Source: a virus
DNA: 35,753 nucleotides
IMG/VR virus record: IMGVR_UViG_3300025889_000408
Location: 1-35,753 of that record
Strand: one strand, 5' to 3'
Numbering within the stretch: the stretch's first letter is position 1; the number at the start of each line of letters is the position of its first letter. The notes beneath the pieces were generated by a model that did not search any database, was not told where the DNA came from, and saw only the letters and a list, made by a program, of their open reading frames with translations. Position numbers and translations under genes: made by a program. Shown here piece by piece: positions 15,428 to 22,536 of the stretch.

Positions 15428-16083
15428 AAAAGCTGTCCTCTCTCTTTGATTGTATCAACATCACCATCGTATGCTTTAAGTACCGCATCGTACAGTGACT
15501 CCTCAGTGTCACATTTCTGTAACAATTTCTCAGCTTTCTTTATGCCAACTCCTTTGATCCCCGGGATATTATCTACTCTATCCCCTGTTAAAATCTGAAT
15601 GTAAAAGTTCTTGATCGCCTCTTGCTCAGTGACGTAGTAAAGATCTTCCTTAACAAAATTGTAGTGCCAACCTCGTAGCATGTTGAGGTCTTTATCAATA
15701 GACATAACACAACAGGTATCTTCAGCATGGTTGTATACCTCGATACCTATTGCGTCATCTGCCTCTTGTCCTTCAATCAAACTAAACTTCCACTTGCTCA
15801 TGAGATAATCCCTGAGAGCATCGTAGTGTATGGGCTTACGTGCTTTTTCCCTGTTCCCCTTATACGTTTGCTCAGTCGCTATCTCTGTTCTGTAATTAGA
15901 GTTCCCTGTGATGAAGCCCTTGTAATCTACTACACCTTCAAGGGCTATGAGGTTATCGATGAAGTGACCCATGCGAGCTATCGCAAACTTCTCCTCCTCA
16001 AGATCATCAACAGAGAACCCTATCCTATAGACAAGGATGTCTCCGTCAATGAGAGCTGTTACTTTCTGCATTGACGGATTCAT
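15379..16083 (-). CDS. 5'-3' exonuclease (T7 gp6/FEN-like)
   Basis: A 234-residue PIN-like/FEN-family nuclease. Visible metal ligands: LIDGD (Asp13, Asp15); GQEADDAIGIE (Glu107, Asp109, Asp110); SIDKDLNML (Asp130, Asp132); TGDRVDNIPG (Asp168, Asp171). A helix-hairpin-helix 'GIKGVGIKKA' at about 175-184 binds DNA non-specifically. It would remove RNA primers and degrade duplex DNA 5' to 3' at replication forks, and help recombination. It lies in an SSB-exonuclease-nuclease order. The initiating Met could be residue 1 or 5; no strong ribosome site distinguishes them. The C-terminus overlaps the next gene. Confidence 0.9.
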   Translation of the reverse strand: MNPSMQKVTALIDGDILVYRIGFSVDDLEEEKFAIARMGHFIDNLIALEGVVDYKGFITGNSNYRTEIATEQTYKGNREKARKPIHYDALRDYLMSKWKFSLIEGQEADDAIGIEVYNHAEDTCCVMSIDKDLNMLRGWHYNFVKEDLYYVTEQEAIKNFYIQILTGDRVDNIPGIKGVGIKKAEKLLQKCDTEESLYDAVLKAYDGDVDTIKERGQLLWIRRKPNQLWTPPQT

Positions 16084-16488
16084 TTAGAGAGCTTCTTCCA
16101 GTGCTTCTTCTTCTGGAGTACCAGTGTACTCGATCAGATGACTAAGCACCAACTTGTTGATACCAACAGACACGCCAGCCTTACCTCTGAACTGATACTC
16201 GTAAGGTTTAATGGTGGCTGTACCTTTAGAACCATTAGCTACCTTGACATTGACGGGACTACCATCTTCCATCTCAGTCTTGATAGGATAGTCTTTAGAC
16301 TTCGCTACAACATAGTTACCTTTCTCGTCAGCATGCTTGACGTTGACTCCCATTTCTTTCAGTTTGTCCGTAGCCTCATCAGATAAGTTGCACAGGTCAA
16401 CTTGGTATTTGCCTGATAGAGAGTTAGGTTCTGATAGAGATGCCCACATGATGTCGGCTTTAACTCTGAATGGTTTAAGATCTAACAT
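16084..16488 (-). CDS. Single-stranded DNA-binding protein (T7 gp2.5-like)
   Basis: A 134-residue OB-fold-type protein beginning MLDLKPFRVKADIMWASLSE. The family signature includes '..A.I.wa.L..p......G.yqvdl' and an Ile-Lys-Pro-Tyr-Glu-Tyr strand, and an acidic tail (EEEALEEAL) that in gp2.5 contacts polymerase and helicase. The start at 16488 is chosen over an in-frame upstream codon because AAGGAGA lies 5-7 nt before it, exactly in the 11-nt gap after the polymerase stop. It coats and protects single-stranded DNA at the fork. Neighbours are DNA polymerase and exonuclease. Confidence 0.85.
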   Translation of the reverse strand: MLDLKPFRVKADIMWASLSEPNSLSGKYQVDLCNLSDEATDKLKEMGVNVKHADEKGNYVVAKSKDYPIKTEMEDGSPVNVKVANGSKGTATIKPYEYQFRGKAGVSVGINKLVLSHLIEYTGTPEEEALEEAL

Positions 16489-16499
16489 AGTACTTCTCC

Positions 16500-18143
16500 T
16501 TAGTGTGTGCTTGCCCAATTAGCTCCAGTTTTGAACTCACCATCGAGTGGGCAGCGTAGCCCGAGGGTGTGTCCTGCTTCCTGAATTGCCTGTATTCCAA
16601 ACTGTCCTACAGATTCAGCAAGTTCTTTCGTAGTCTCAATCTGCCACTCATCGTGTACGTTAGCGACAAACTGAGCATCTATTATACCACATTTTAACTT
16701 ATCATGCAAGTGTATTAATGCTTGTTTCATAACAATTGCACCTGCTCCCTGCAACAAAGTGTTAAGCGCGGCGTGCTGTGACCTGACATATAAACGTCTA
16801 CCATCTAGTCCCGGCAACCACCCCTTCTTAGACAGACGATCAACCTTCTGTCTCAGTGTACGTAAAGCTGGTGTGTTATCGAGGAACTTATCAATCAACT
16901 TCTTACCCTCACGCTCACTACCACCTACGATACTACCTATCTTAGCCGGACCTCCACCATAAAGGAAAGCATATATCAATGTTTTTGCCTGATCTCTATT
17001 GGTTAGACCAGCCGCTTTCATATTGACAGTATGAATATCACCGTCACATACTTCCTTAATGTAGTCCTCATCCTGCATGTAGTGTGCCAGCATACGTAGC
17101 TCAAGACCAGAGGCATCAATACCAACCAACACCTTACCATCGTCTGCTATCCAGCAAGACCTACACTCCTCACCATACGCACTACCAACACGTGGTACTT
17201 GTGCCATGTTAGGTGAACTGTGTGTCATTCGTCCCGTGACTGCACCGTTGGTGATGACCGAACCATGTACCCTGTCCTCGTTATCAGCATGCTCAAGCCA
17301 TGATTCAACTTGAGCCACCCGTTTCTGAAGCAGTAAGTATTTCTCGATGAGCCTAGCTTGAGGGATGTTAATAGTTGATAATACTTTCTCATCTACAATC
17401 ACCGATCCTTTCTCTGTGTGCTTGTCAGGTTGCCAGCCAAGAGACATAAGTCTCTCAGCTATTTGTTTACGAGAGCCGGGGTTGAATACCTCAACTAAAT
17501 CCTTGAGTCTCTTGCCTGTCTTCTCGCTGTAACGTACTGTTACTATCGGTCTAAATACTTGTTGGAGTTCTTGCTCGATCTCATTAAGTCCATCCTTCCA
17601 TTCAGCCAAGAGGGACATGACCTTTCTAATGTCCAGCTTGAAACCAACCTCTTGCTGACTCTGAATAATCTCGGCAACCCTGTGTTCGATATCAACGCTC
17701 CGATCCCATGCCAGTAGACCATCGCTAAGACTTTTGTATAGTGAAGCAGTGACTTCAACATCCTGTTTGCAGTATCCAACCATCTCATCTGTTAATCCTC
17801 CATCAAAGTTATTAAACTCTTCCTTTTGTTTTCCTAGTCTTAGACCCCAAGACTTTAGCGAATGACCGCCTTCTCTCACTGGGTTTAACAACCTTGAGAT
17901 GACTAGTGTATCTCGTAGTTGGTGCTTCGTTGTATTCAAATTCCATAGCCTCCTTAACACTGGCGCATCGAATCCGATTATGTTGTGACCAATCAACGTA
18001 CTTGGTTCTTCCAGATAGCTTTGTAATTTTTCTGCTTGAGTCCATACATTCACCTCGTTAGTGTCTAAGTCTTTAGTAACAGCGCACCAGATCCTACTCG
18101 ATACGCTGTTGGTCTCGATGTCAATTACTATTTGTCTACTCAT
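16500..18143 (-). CDS. Family A DNA polymerase with 3'-5' exonuclease (T7 gp5-like)
   Basis: A 547-residue replicative polymerase. Exonuclease motifs: VIDIETN (Asp8, Glu10), HNIIGFDAPVL, YCKQDVEVT. Polymerase motifs: A, GIDASGLELRML (Asp343); B/O-helix, RDQAKTLIYAFLYGGG (Arg383, Lys387, Tyr391); C, NVHDEW (His497, Asp498, Glu499). Tyr391 is the equivalent of T7 Tyr526/E. coli Phe762, a virulent-phage-type residue at the dNTP-selectivity position. It is shorter than T7 gp5 (704 aa), so thioredoxin-binding thumb insertions are probably absent. The start overlaps the upstream nuclease stop (TAATG). Confidence 0.96.
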   Translation of the reverse strand: MSRQIVIDIETNSVSSRIWCAVTKDLDTNEVNVWTQAEKLQSYLEEPSTLIGHNIIGFDAPVLRRLWNLNTTKHQLRDTLVISRLLNPVREGGHSLKSWGLRLGKQKEEFNNFDGGLTDEMVGYCKQDVEVTASLYKSLSDGLLAWDRSVDIEHRVAEIIQSQQEVGFKLDIRKVMSLLAEWKDGLNEIEQELQQVFRPIVTVRYSEKTGKRLKDLVEVFNPGSRKQIAERLMSLGWQPDKHTEKGSVIVDEKVLSTINIPQARLIEKYLLLQKRVAQVESWLEHADNEDRVHGSVITNGAVTGRMTHSSPNMAQVPRVGSAYGEECRSCWIADDGKVLVGIDASGLELRMLAHYMQDEDYIKEVCDGDIHTVNMKAAGLTNRDQAKTLIYAFLYGGGPAKIGSIVGGSEREGKKLIDKFLDNTPALRTLRQKVDRLSKKGWLPGLDGRRLYVRSQHAALNTLLQGAGAIVMKQALIHLHDKLKCGIIDAQFVANVHDEWQIETTKELAESVGQFGIQAIQEAGHTLGLRCPLDGEFKTGANWASTH

Positions 18144-18637
18144 TAAAGATACTCTTCATGTTTGGAGTTAGTACCAACTTTGTTGATGCTCATATTATAA
18201 CAATCACTTCTAACTGTAAAGTTATTATCTTTATCTATGTCTCCCTTCTTCATAAACGAGGAATAGTTAAGATAAGTTTCCTTTGGTATTAACCCTATGA
18301 ACCATGCTTTAGAATAATCATTCATAACACGCATGAAAGCATAATAGTCACACTTTTGTTTTGTATTTAAAGCGGCTACGCTACAATCATAATAGTCTTT
18401 AGGTTTATGATTAGTTCGTTTTGTTTTTACATCTACTGTTTTACCATCACTTAAAACTATATCATAATTATAAGTGTTACTTTGAGTAGCGTTTAACAAC
18501 TGCCTTGCTAATACTTCTCCTAAGAATCCTGCTATATTTCCTTTACCATCAGTAATACTATTGTTTAGTTTACCCATCTCTTTTGCTAATTTCTTAGCTT
18601 CATCAATGGATTCTTTAGTTGGTTCAATAGTAATCAT
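18143..18637 (-). CDS. PD-(D/E)XK-type nuclease-like protein, AT-rich insertion
   Basis: A 164-residue protein. An N-terminal helix pair contains NIAGFLGEVLARQLL; the core strands give YDIVLSDGKTVDVKTKR, with Asp-x(n)-Asp-x-Lys, the PD-(D/E)XK arrangement (Glu of 'GE', Asp of 'YDI', 'DVK'). Restriction- and resolvase-like nucleases share this core. AAGGAGAGTT before the ATG is a strong ribosome site. Its base composition is much more AT-rich than the flanking primase-helicase and polymerase genes (sampled 60-base blocks are about 25-35% GC against nearly 50%). It looks like a later insertion between two core genes. The substrate is unknown. Confidence 0.65.
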   Translation of the reverse strand: MITIEPTKESIDEAKKLAKEMGKLNNSITDGKGNIAGFLGEVLARQLLNATQSNTYNYDIVLSDGKTVDVKTKRTNHKPKDYYDCSVAALNTKQKCDYYAFMRVMNDYSKAWFIGLIPKETYLNYSSFMKKGDIDKDNNFTVRSDCYNMSINKVGTNSKHEEYL

Positions 18638-20241
18638 AACTCTCCTTCATCTTTACGTTCAATCATTCTACCACATTCCAGATCATAAAGCAAGCGGCAT
18701 GCTGGTCCAGTCAATCCACTAAACCTATTCTTCAAGACACGCACGTTGGTTGTGTGTCTCTCGATAGGATCTTCTGCCTGACCATTACGTTCGAGTGACA
18801 GTACGATGTCTGATAGCTGACCGATAGAACCACTGCCTCTCAGTTGTGATAGGCTGGTAGCCGCGCCTTCCTCGTGACCCTTGTTACCATCAGGTCTCTT
18901 GAGGTGAGACACCACGAACAGAGCTATACCTGTCTCTTGAACTAGCATACGTAGCCTAGTCATTATCTCATCGATAGCTTTGCGTTCGTCACCCGATTGC
19001 TGTGCGCTGACCACAATACTCACGTGATCTAAGAATATGTATTTACATCCTAATCCTTTTGCGAGATAACGTACTCTGCTTATAATGTTCTCGATATCGG
19101 TAGATCCAAAGTGATCGAACAGGTAGATCCTGCCAGTGCCTAGCGTGAGATCAAACGACTCGATCAGTTCATCCTCAGTATATGGTACGTCCGGTAGGTG
19201 TAGTGGTTTGTTAGCGGCTAGTGACATCAGTGATCGTGCTGTCTTGCGTGTTGATTCCTCAAGGAACATCAGACCAATGTTGTCCTGCGTGTTGTTAAGC
19301 ACATGCCACACCACCTCACGTAAGAACTGTGACTTACCTAGTCCTGATCCTGCTGTGATCGTGACAAGCTCCGCCTCTCTGATACCGTAGGTTAGTTTGT
19401 TGAGTCCAGCGTAGGGATAGTTAACCATTGACTTCTCGATTGGCTTGCTGACTTCTTCCCATAGCGTAGACCCATCAATGATACCATCAGGTACATACTT
19501 CTCTGACTGCCACCACTTGTCCATGAATAGCTTTTGCTGACCAGCCTTGAGATAATCACAACCATCCTTATACTCAGACGTTGACTTGAATATCTTTACC
19601 TTTGATCCGAACACATTAGCTATCTGCTGTGCCGCTTCCTTACCTTGCTCGTCATTGTCCATGCACACTACGATATGCTCGAACGAATCCAGCCACTCGT
19701 AGTTATCCTTGACGTTAGACATAGCACTACCAGCCCCTGACTTGATTGAGACAACAGGGAACTTAGAACCTAGCATCTGGTACACCGCTAGACAATCCGC
19801 TTCGCCCTCTGTAATGGTGACGTACTTACCACCATCGCTGAACTGTGTCATACCGAACAGTGGCTTGGCATCTTCCCATTGACCTACGATATGAAACTTC
19901 TTCTCGTGCTTGCTACGTTTCTTGATAGCACAGACATCGCCATTGGTAGACGAGTCGTGGTATGGAAACCAGTAGAACAGATCATCCTCTACTACTCCGT
20001 ATGCCTTGCACGTAGCACTCGTGATCCCTCGATCCTTCATGCCACTAGCATCAGACAGGTTTTGATACTGACTATACCAGTCGTTATCTTTTGGTTTAGT
20101 AATCATTATCCTTCTCTCTTGTTGGTGGTTACTGTTTCTTGTGTGACAACTGAAGCAATAGGTGTGATCCTCGTAGTAAGACAGAGCATCACTAGAACCA
20201 CAGTCATCACATGGTTGGTGCGTCTTGATTGCTGTACTCAT
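18634..20241 (-). CDS. Bifunctional primase-helicase (T7 gp4-like)
   Basis: A 535-residue replisome protein. Zinc-binding Cys11, Cys14, Cys29 and Cys32 recognise priming sites. A TOPRIM-type primase core follows, with TEGEAD (Glu145, Glu147) and MDNDEQG (Asp195, Asp197). A RecA-like hexameric helicase has Walker A AGSGLGKS (297-304), Walker B IFLDH and the SHLKRP / RGSGSIGQ switch segments. It unwinds DNA and lays primers for the polymerase downstream. The 5' leader contains promoter-like and Fur-box-like elements. AAGAGG in a TCTTATAAGA palindrome acts as the ribosome site. Its stop overlaps the next ATG. Confidence 0.95.
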   Translation of the reverse strand: MSTAIKTHQPCDDCGSSDALSYYEDHTYCFSCHTRNSNHQQERRIMITKPKDNDWYSQYQNLSDASGMKDRGITSATCKAYGVVEDDLFYWFPYHDSSTNGDVCAIKKRSKHEKKFHIVGQWEDAKPLFGMTQFSDGGKYVTITEGEADCLAVYQMLGSKFPVVSIKSGAGSAMSNVKDNYEWLDSFEHIVVCMDNDEQGKEAAQQIANVFGSKVKIFKSTSEYKDGCDYLKAGQQKLFMDKWWQSEKYVPDGIIDGSTLWEEVSKPIEKSMVNYPYAGLNKLTYGIREAELVTITAGSGLGKSQFLREVVWHVLNNTQDNIGLMFLEESTRKTARSLMSLAANKPLHLPDVPYTEDELIESFDLTLGTGRIYLFDHFGSTDIENIISRVRYLAKGLGCKYIFLDHVSIVVSAQQSGDERKAIDEIMTRLRMLVQETGIALFVVSHLKRPDGNKGHEEGAATSLSQLRGSGSIGQLSDIVLSLERNGQAEDPIERHTTNVRVLKNRFSGLTGPACRLLYDLECGRMIERKDEGEL

Positions 20242-20294
20242 AAGACCTCTTATAAGATTATTATTATAATTATCTTATTAGATAACTAATAAGT

Positions 20295-20311
20295 ATTATA
20301 ACACTTGTCAA
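20295..20311 (-). promoter_or_regulatory. Extended -10 promoter for the replication operon
   Basis: Reading leftward, TTGACA (20311-20306) is followed only 5 nt later by TATAAT (20300-20295), within TGTTATAAT, a TGn extended -10. The pair is too close to act together. The extended -10 is the likelier promoter, with the -35 position at 20323-20318 (GGGTAT, poor). Transcription would start near 20288, about 47 nt before the primase-helicase ATG. Confidence 0.45.
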
Positions 20312-20323
20312 TAGAATATACCC

Positions 20324-20338
20324 TAATGATTATCATTA
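20324..20338 (-). promoter_or_regulatory. Fur-box-like palindromic operator
   Basis: TAATGATAATCATTA is a 7-1-7 palindrome identical to the central 15 bases of the classical 19-bp Fur box (GATAATGATAATCATTATC); the two outer bases on each side differ. It abuts the -35 position of the extended -10 promoter of the replication operon. Binding by Fur or any other regulator is inference. Another palindrome-binding repressor is possible. Confidence 0.4.
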
Positions 20339-20359
20339 AAATGTACTAAGGATAATCAC

Positions 20360-20599
20360 TTATTCCCTGTCGGAATATATCTCATCGAAAGACACCTCGA
20401 TACCAGAATTAGAGTAATCAGTATCGTAATCTATTGTCTCATCATAAGCATGCACTAGGTCTGGTCTGTCAATGATAGGTAGCTCATCATCTAACCTAGA
20501 CATACAGTCGCGACACAGATCAAGATACTCCTCTGTGTCTGCTGTCTTAACTGTTGCTTCATAGTCACTCAGGACTGTATTACAGGCTCTACAGCGCAT
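20360..20599 (-). CDS. Small zinc-finger-like early protein (79 aa)
   Basis: It begins MRCRACNTVLSDYEATVK, with CxxC at 3-6 and a second CxxC in 'LDLCRDCMSRL', forming a four-Cys zinc knuckle. The remainder is acidic. The ATG at 20599 is chosen over one 30 nt upstream because GAGGAGA precedes it by 6 nt. Similar 'MRC.aCn..L.d.E........dlC..C' proteins are common in T7-like phages, with unknown role; host-factor or nucleic-acid binding is possible. It overlaps the upstream gene by 11 nt, and the 118-nt promoter region follows it. Confidence 0.7.
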   Translation of the reverse strand: MRCRACNTVLSDYEATVKTADTEEYLDLCRDCMSRLDDELPIIDRPDLVHAYDETIDYDTDYSNSGIEVSFDEIYSDRE

Positions 20600-20777
20600 C
20601 GTCTTTCTCCTCGGTAGGTAGGTATTCATGTTCAGATTGCGTTGATTCTATGGCTTCTACGTGCCTCCTGAATGGGTAATGTTTTAAGATGAACGCTCCC
20701 TCTCTTGGAGAGAGCTGTCTAAACTCTGCTTGTTTAATCAGGTGGTACGCCTTGACAATATTAGGATCAACTTTCAT
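20589..20777 (-). CDS. Early hypothetical protein (62 aa)
   Basis: It begins MKVDPNIVKAYHLIKQAEF, then LSPREGAFILKHYPFRRHVE and a polar C-terminus. It is probably helical and soluble, with no cysteine or membrane segment. AGGAGAG lies about 8 nt before the ATG, and the gene overlaps both neighbours slightly, as is usual in this early cluster. I do not recognise the family. Small early proteins in this position often modify host functions, but nothing in the sequence shows that. Confidence 0.6.
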   Translation of the reverse strand: MKVDPNIVKAYHLIKQAEFRQLSPREGAFILKHYPFRRHVEAIESTQSEHEYLPTEEKDDAL

Positions 20778-20967
20778 AGGTATTCTCTCCTAGTCTCATG
20801 GTTAGTAGGTGTTCTCGATAGCTGTTGTCCCTCACCATCTCATCCCACCCTTCAAGACTGCGCCATGTGCTGGTCTCTAGTACCTGATCCAGCACCTCTG
20901 CATCAGTCATCTTATCTATCTGATCTGCTATCTGCTCTGCTCTCATCTCGTTGTAGTGGTTACTCAT
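20767..20967 (-). CDS. Early hypothetical protein (66 aa)
   Basis: It starts MSNHYNEMRAEQIADQIDKM; the middle is TDAEVLDQVLETSTWRSLEG, and it ends LLTMRLGENTYES. It is acidic, amphipathic helical and soluble. The frame is open 30 nt further upstream, but the ATG at 20967 follows an AAAGGG site and fits the end of the upstream gene (8-nt overlap). No known domain was recognised. It lies in the tightly packed leftward early cluster. Confidence 0.55.
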   Translation of the reverse strand: MSNHYNEMRAEQIADQIDKMTDAEVLDQVLETSTWRSLEGWDEMVRDNSYREHLLTMRLGENTYES

Positions 20968-21148
20968 CTGCGTCATCCCTTTCATCGTCAGTGGCATAGA
21001 AAATCTGTAATTTAAATCCGTTGTACTCGTATTTAATTCTTTGCTCTTTTAATATTCTTTCAACTATTTTCTGAATGAATAAAAATTCTTCATGGTTTAA
21101 GTCCATATCAAATACGTTTATTATTTCCTCGTCATAGTCTATGTTCAT
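20960..21148 (-). CDS. Early hypothetical protein (62 aa)
   Basis: It begins MNIDYDEEIINVFDMDLNHE, then FLFIQKIVERILKEQRIKYE and an acidic tail (ATDDERDDADE). It is strongly acidic, with a central amphipathic helix. GAGGAGGAATT directly before the ATG is a near-perfect ribosome site, indicating high translation. The stop and start overlaps are short on both sides. The gene is more AT-rich than its neighbours. No family was recognised; acidic DNA mimicry is a possibility from composition only. Confidence 0.6.
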   Translation of the reverse strand: MNIDYDEEIINVFDMDLNHEEFLFIQKIVERILKEQRIKYEYNGFKLQIFYATDDERDDADE

Positions 21149-21402
21149 AATTCCTCCTCATCTACATCTCCTCTCTCTACTGGGTCGTAGCCCCAATCTT
21201 TTTTATCACCGTGCAACTCGTTCCAACTGTAACCCTCGTGGTAGTCTGCGATCTCTTGCTTAGTCATCGCTTCCTCAGGTACACGCATGCCATTACCTGT
21301 GCCGTATGGGTAGTAGTGTGGCTCTCGCTTCCTCCAGTAGTAAGAGTCTGCCGCGCCTCGATCATAAGCTGATCCATGCTTTACGTTTTGTCTGTATTCC
21401 AT
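21145..21402 (-). CDS. Conserved phage early protein (85 aa)
   Basis: It begins MEYRQNVKHGSAYDRGAADS, followed by YYWRKREPHYYPYGTG, then TKQEIADYHEGYSWNE and an acidic end. I recall the 'YR.NVKHGSAYDRGsADaYYgR...PHy.p.Gt' signature from many phages; its function is unknown. Tyr, His and Arg are abundant. The start at 21402 is favoured over a TTG 6 nt upstream because GGAGA lies 7 nt before the ATG, which overlaps the previous stop (TAATG). Confidence 0.7.
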   Translation of the reverse strand: MEYRQNVKHGSAYDRGAADSYYWRKREPHYYPYGTGNGMRVPEEAMTKQEIADYHEGYSWNELHGDKKDWGYDPVERGDVDEEEL

Positions 21403-21623
21403 TACCAATTCTCCAAATGTAAAAGGTTTACTTTAGTTTTAGTTTCTCGATCCATCTCGTTAATTGTATACCCTTTACGTGACAGTATCAAGTCTAGTTC
21501 CTTGACAATGAACTCCAAATCTTTAGGCGATGCTGTGCCTATTGCATCCTTTATCTCATTGATTGCAAAGAACATTTGTGCTTCTTGCTGTGCCACTGTG
21601 GTCTCATACTCTAGTCTATCCAT
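21402..21623 (-). CDS. Early hypothetical protein, helical (73 aa)
   Basis: It starts MDRLEYETTVAQQEAQMFFA, then INEIKDAIGTASPKDLEFIV and KELDLILSRKGYTINEMD. Two amphipathic helices are separated by a 'ASPKD' helix cap. There are no Cys or membrane segments. AAGGGG lies 7 nt before the ATG. It is preceded by three ~23-bp tandem repeats in the short gap upstream. No family was recognised. Confidence 0.6.
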   Translation of the reverse strand: MDRLEYETTVAQQEAQMFFAINEIKDAIGTASPKDLEFIVKELDLILSRKGYTINEMDRETKTKVNLLHLENW

Positions 21624-21636
21624 AAGCTAACCCCTT

Positions 21637-21704
21637 AAAAAAGTATCCCAGTAATATAGAAAAAAGTCTCTGGGTAATATAGAAAAAGTCTCCTAGTAAT
21701 ACTA
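21637..21704 (-). repeat. Three tandem ~23-bp repeats in an early leader
   Basis: Units at 21637-21659, 21660-21682 and 21683-21704 share A5-6, GTCTC/GTATC, a variable 3-4 nt, then GTAATA. In the leftward transcript each reads as a TATTAC box and an ACTTTTT run. The array fills the gap between the genes at 21702 and 21623. It may be a protein-binding or pausing site, or simply slippage expansion. Confidence 0.6.
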
Positions 21705-21845
21705 ATGCACCGCTACCTTAACATATGGTGTGGTGTCAGTCAACACATCCATGATTACATCCCTCAGTAGTTCGTTCATCGAACCATCTTCGATCAGGTA
21801 ACAGATACATTCTAGTATCATATCTTTCAGTTCATCTTCAGTCAT
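21702..21845 (-). CDS. Small acidic early protein (47 aa)
   Basis: It begins MTEDELKDMILECICYLIED, then NELLRDVIMDVLTDTTPYVK and ends VAVH. It is acidic and helical, with two close cysteines. GGAGGAGAAAGGTG immediately before the ATG is a strong ribosome site. The ATG overlaps the upstream TGA (ATGA), so the two are translationally coupled. Its last codon touches the repeat array. It is short but well supported by signals. Function is unknown. Confidence 0.65.
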   Translation of the reverse strand: MTEDELKDMILECICYLIEDGSMNELLRDVIMDVLTDTTPYVKVAVH

Positions 21846-22207
21846 CACCTTTCTCCTCCAACTTTTTGTAAAGTGAATAAGACCTTTTCCAATCTTTTCT
21901 CTAAAACCTCCCTACACTCAATTAGTTCATCATCGGTTAAATCTCGAAGACTACAATGCGTTTCCTCTATATCGTCAAAAATATCATACTCCTGTTTAAC
22001 ATCTAGTTCTTTGTCTATTGCTTGCTGTATCACCTCCCAATTTATTCCTACATAGACATCAAATTCTTCCACTAATCTTATCATAATATTTTCCACCTGT
22101 TCTTTGGTTAATGGTTTACCTGCTACTTCCATTATATCTTTAGCGTGCCAGTCATCTCGTAATACTAGATCTCCATACACTCCTTTAGATTTAAATACGT
22201 GCGCCAT
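21845..22207 (-). CDS. Early hypothetical protein (120 aa)
   Basis: It begins MAHVFKSKGVYGDLVLRDDW. Residues 35-70 form helices (TKEQVENIMIRLVEEFDVYV, then GINWEVIQQAIDKEL), followed by an acidic helix (DLTDDELIECREVLEKRLEK). The 'MAHVFK.KGiYGDLVLRD.W...D' start and the 'VGINWEVI..AID' segment resemble phage proteins I recall from marine podophages; role unknown. AAGGAAACA before the ATG matches the leader of the gene at 22803. It is soluble and acidic. Confidence 0.65.
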   Translation of the reverse strand: MAHVFKSKGVYGDLVLRDDWHAKDIMEVAGKPLTKEQVENIMIRLVEEFDVYVGINWEVIQQAIDKELDVKQEYDIFDDIEETHCSLRDLTDDELIECREVLEKRLEKVLFTLQKVGGER

Positions 22208-22219
22208 GTTGTTTCCTTT

Positions 22220-22321
22220 CTAGTTAATTAACGAATTAATTGCACCGAATATAATCATAGCACAGGCAAAGATAGACACAAAGCCCATGAACCACAGCAA
22301 GATATTAACTATTATCTTCAT
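22220..22321 (-). CDS. Single-span membrane peptide (33 aa)
   Basis: It starts MKIIVNILLWFMGFVSIFAC, continues AMIIFGAINS and ends LIN: one hydrophobic transmembrane helix with a single N-terminal Lys. AGGAGG lies exactly 6 nt before its ATG and is embedded in the acidic C-terminal codons of the preceding gene, which it overlaps by 17 nt. The optimal ribosome site and TM pattern support a real micro-gene. It may be an inner-membrane effector such as a superinfection or holin-like toxin; this is inference. Confidence 0.65.
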   Translation of the reverse strand: MKIIVNILLWFMGFVSIFACAMIIFGAINSLIN

Positions 22322-22514
22322 CTTCTTCCTCCTCATACTCATCTACCAGTTCTAGTAATGCTTCTCTCGGGATGTGGTACATCAAGCAATACACCGATTC
22401 TATATCGCTCGTGTACGATATGTACTCCAACACTTTCTTGATTAGCTTGTCGTTAGGGTGTGGGTCTAATCCATATTCTTCCCAATCAATTGCCCATCTA
22501 TCTTCTTCCGTCAT
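22305..22514 (-). CDS. Early acidic hypothetical protein (69 aa)
   Basis: It begins MTEEDRWAIDWEEYGLDPHP. The middle helix is KLIKKVLEYISYTSDIESVY, and a long acidic tail (VDEYEEEEDEDNS) follows. GAGGTGAT lies about 4 nt before the ATG. The 5' leader of this gene is the 3' product of the hammerhead ribozyme at 22537-22592: cleavage would leave a 5'-OH leader of 28 nt with the ribosome site intact. The charge suggests interaction with basic proteins or DNA mimicry. Unrecognised family. Confidence 0.6.
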   Translation of the reverse strand: MTEEDRWAIDWEEYGLDPHPNDKLIKKVLEYISYTSDIESVYCLMYHIPREALLELVDEYEEEEDEDNS

Positions 22515-22536
22515 ACTATCACCTCGTTTAGTTATT

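Noticed and set aside
16371-16386. Another CUGAUGA on the minus strand within the SSB gene
   Set aside because: No stem II followed by GAAA, no stem I partner; it simply encodes SDEA.
20295-20311. TTGACA and TATAAT as a paired consensus promoter
   Set aside because: The boxes are only 5 nt apart, which sigma70 cannot span; only the extended -10 reading is kept, at low confidence.
21637-21704. CRISPR array
   Set aside because: Repeats are contiguous with no unique spacers and no cas genes are present.
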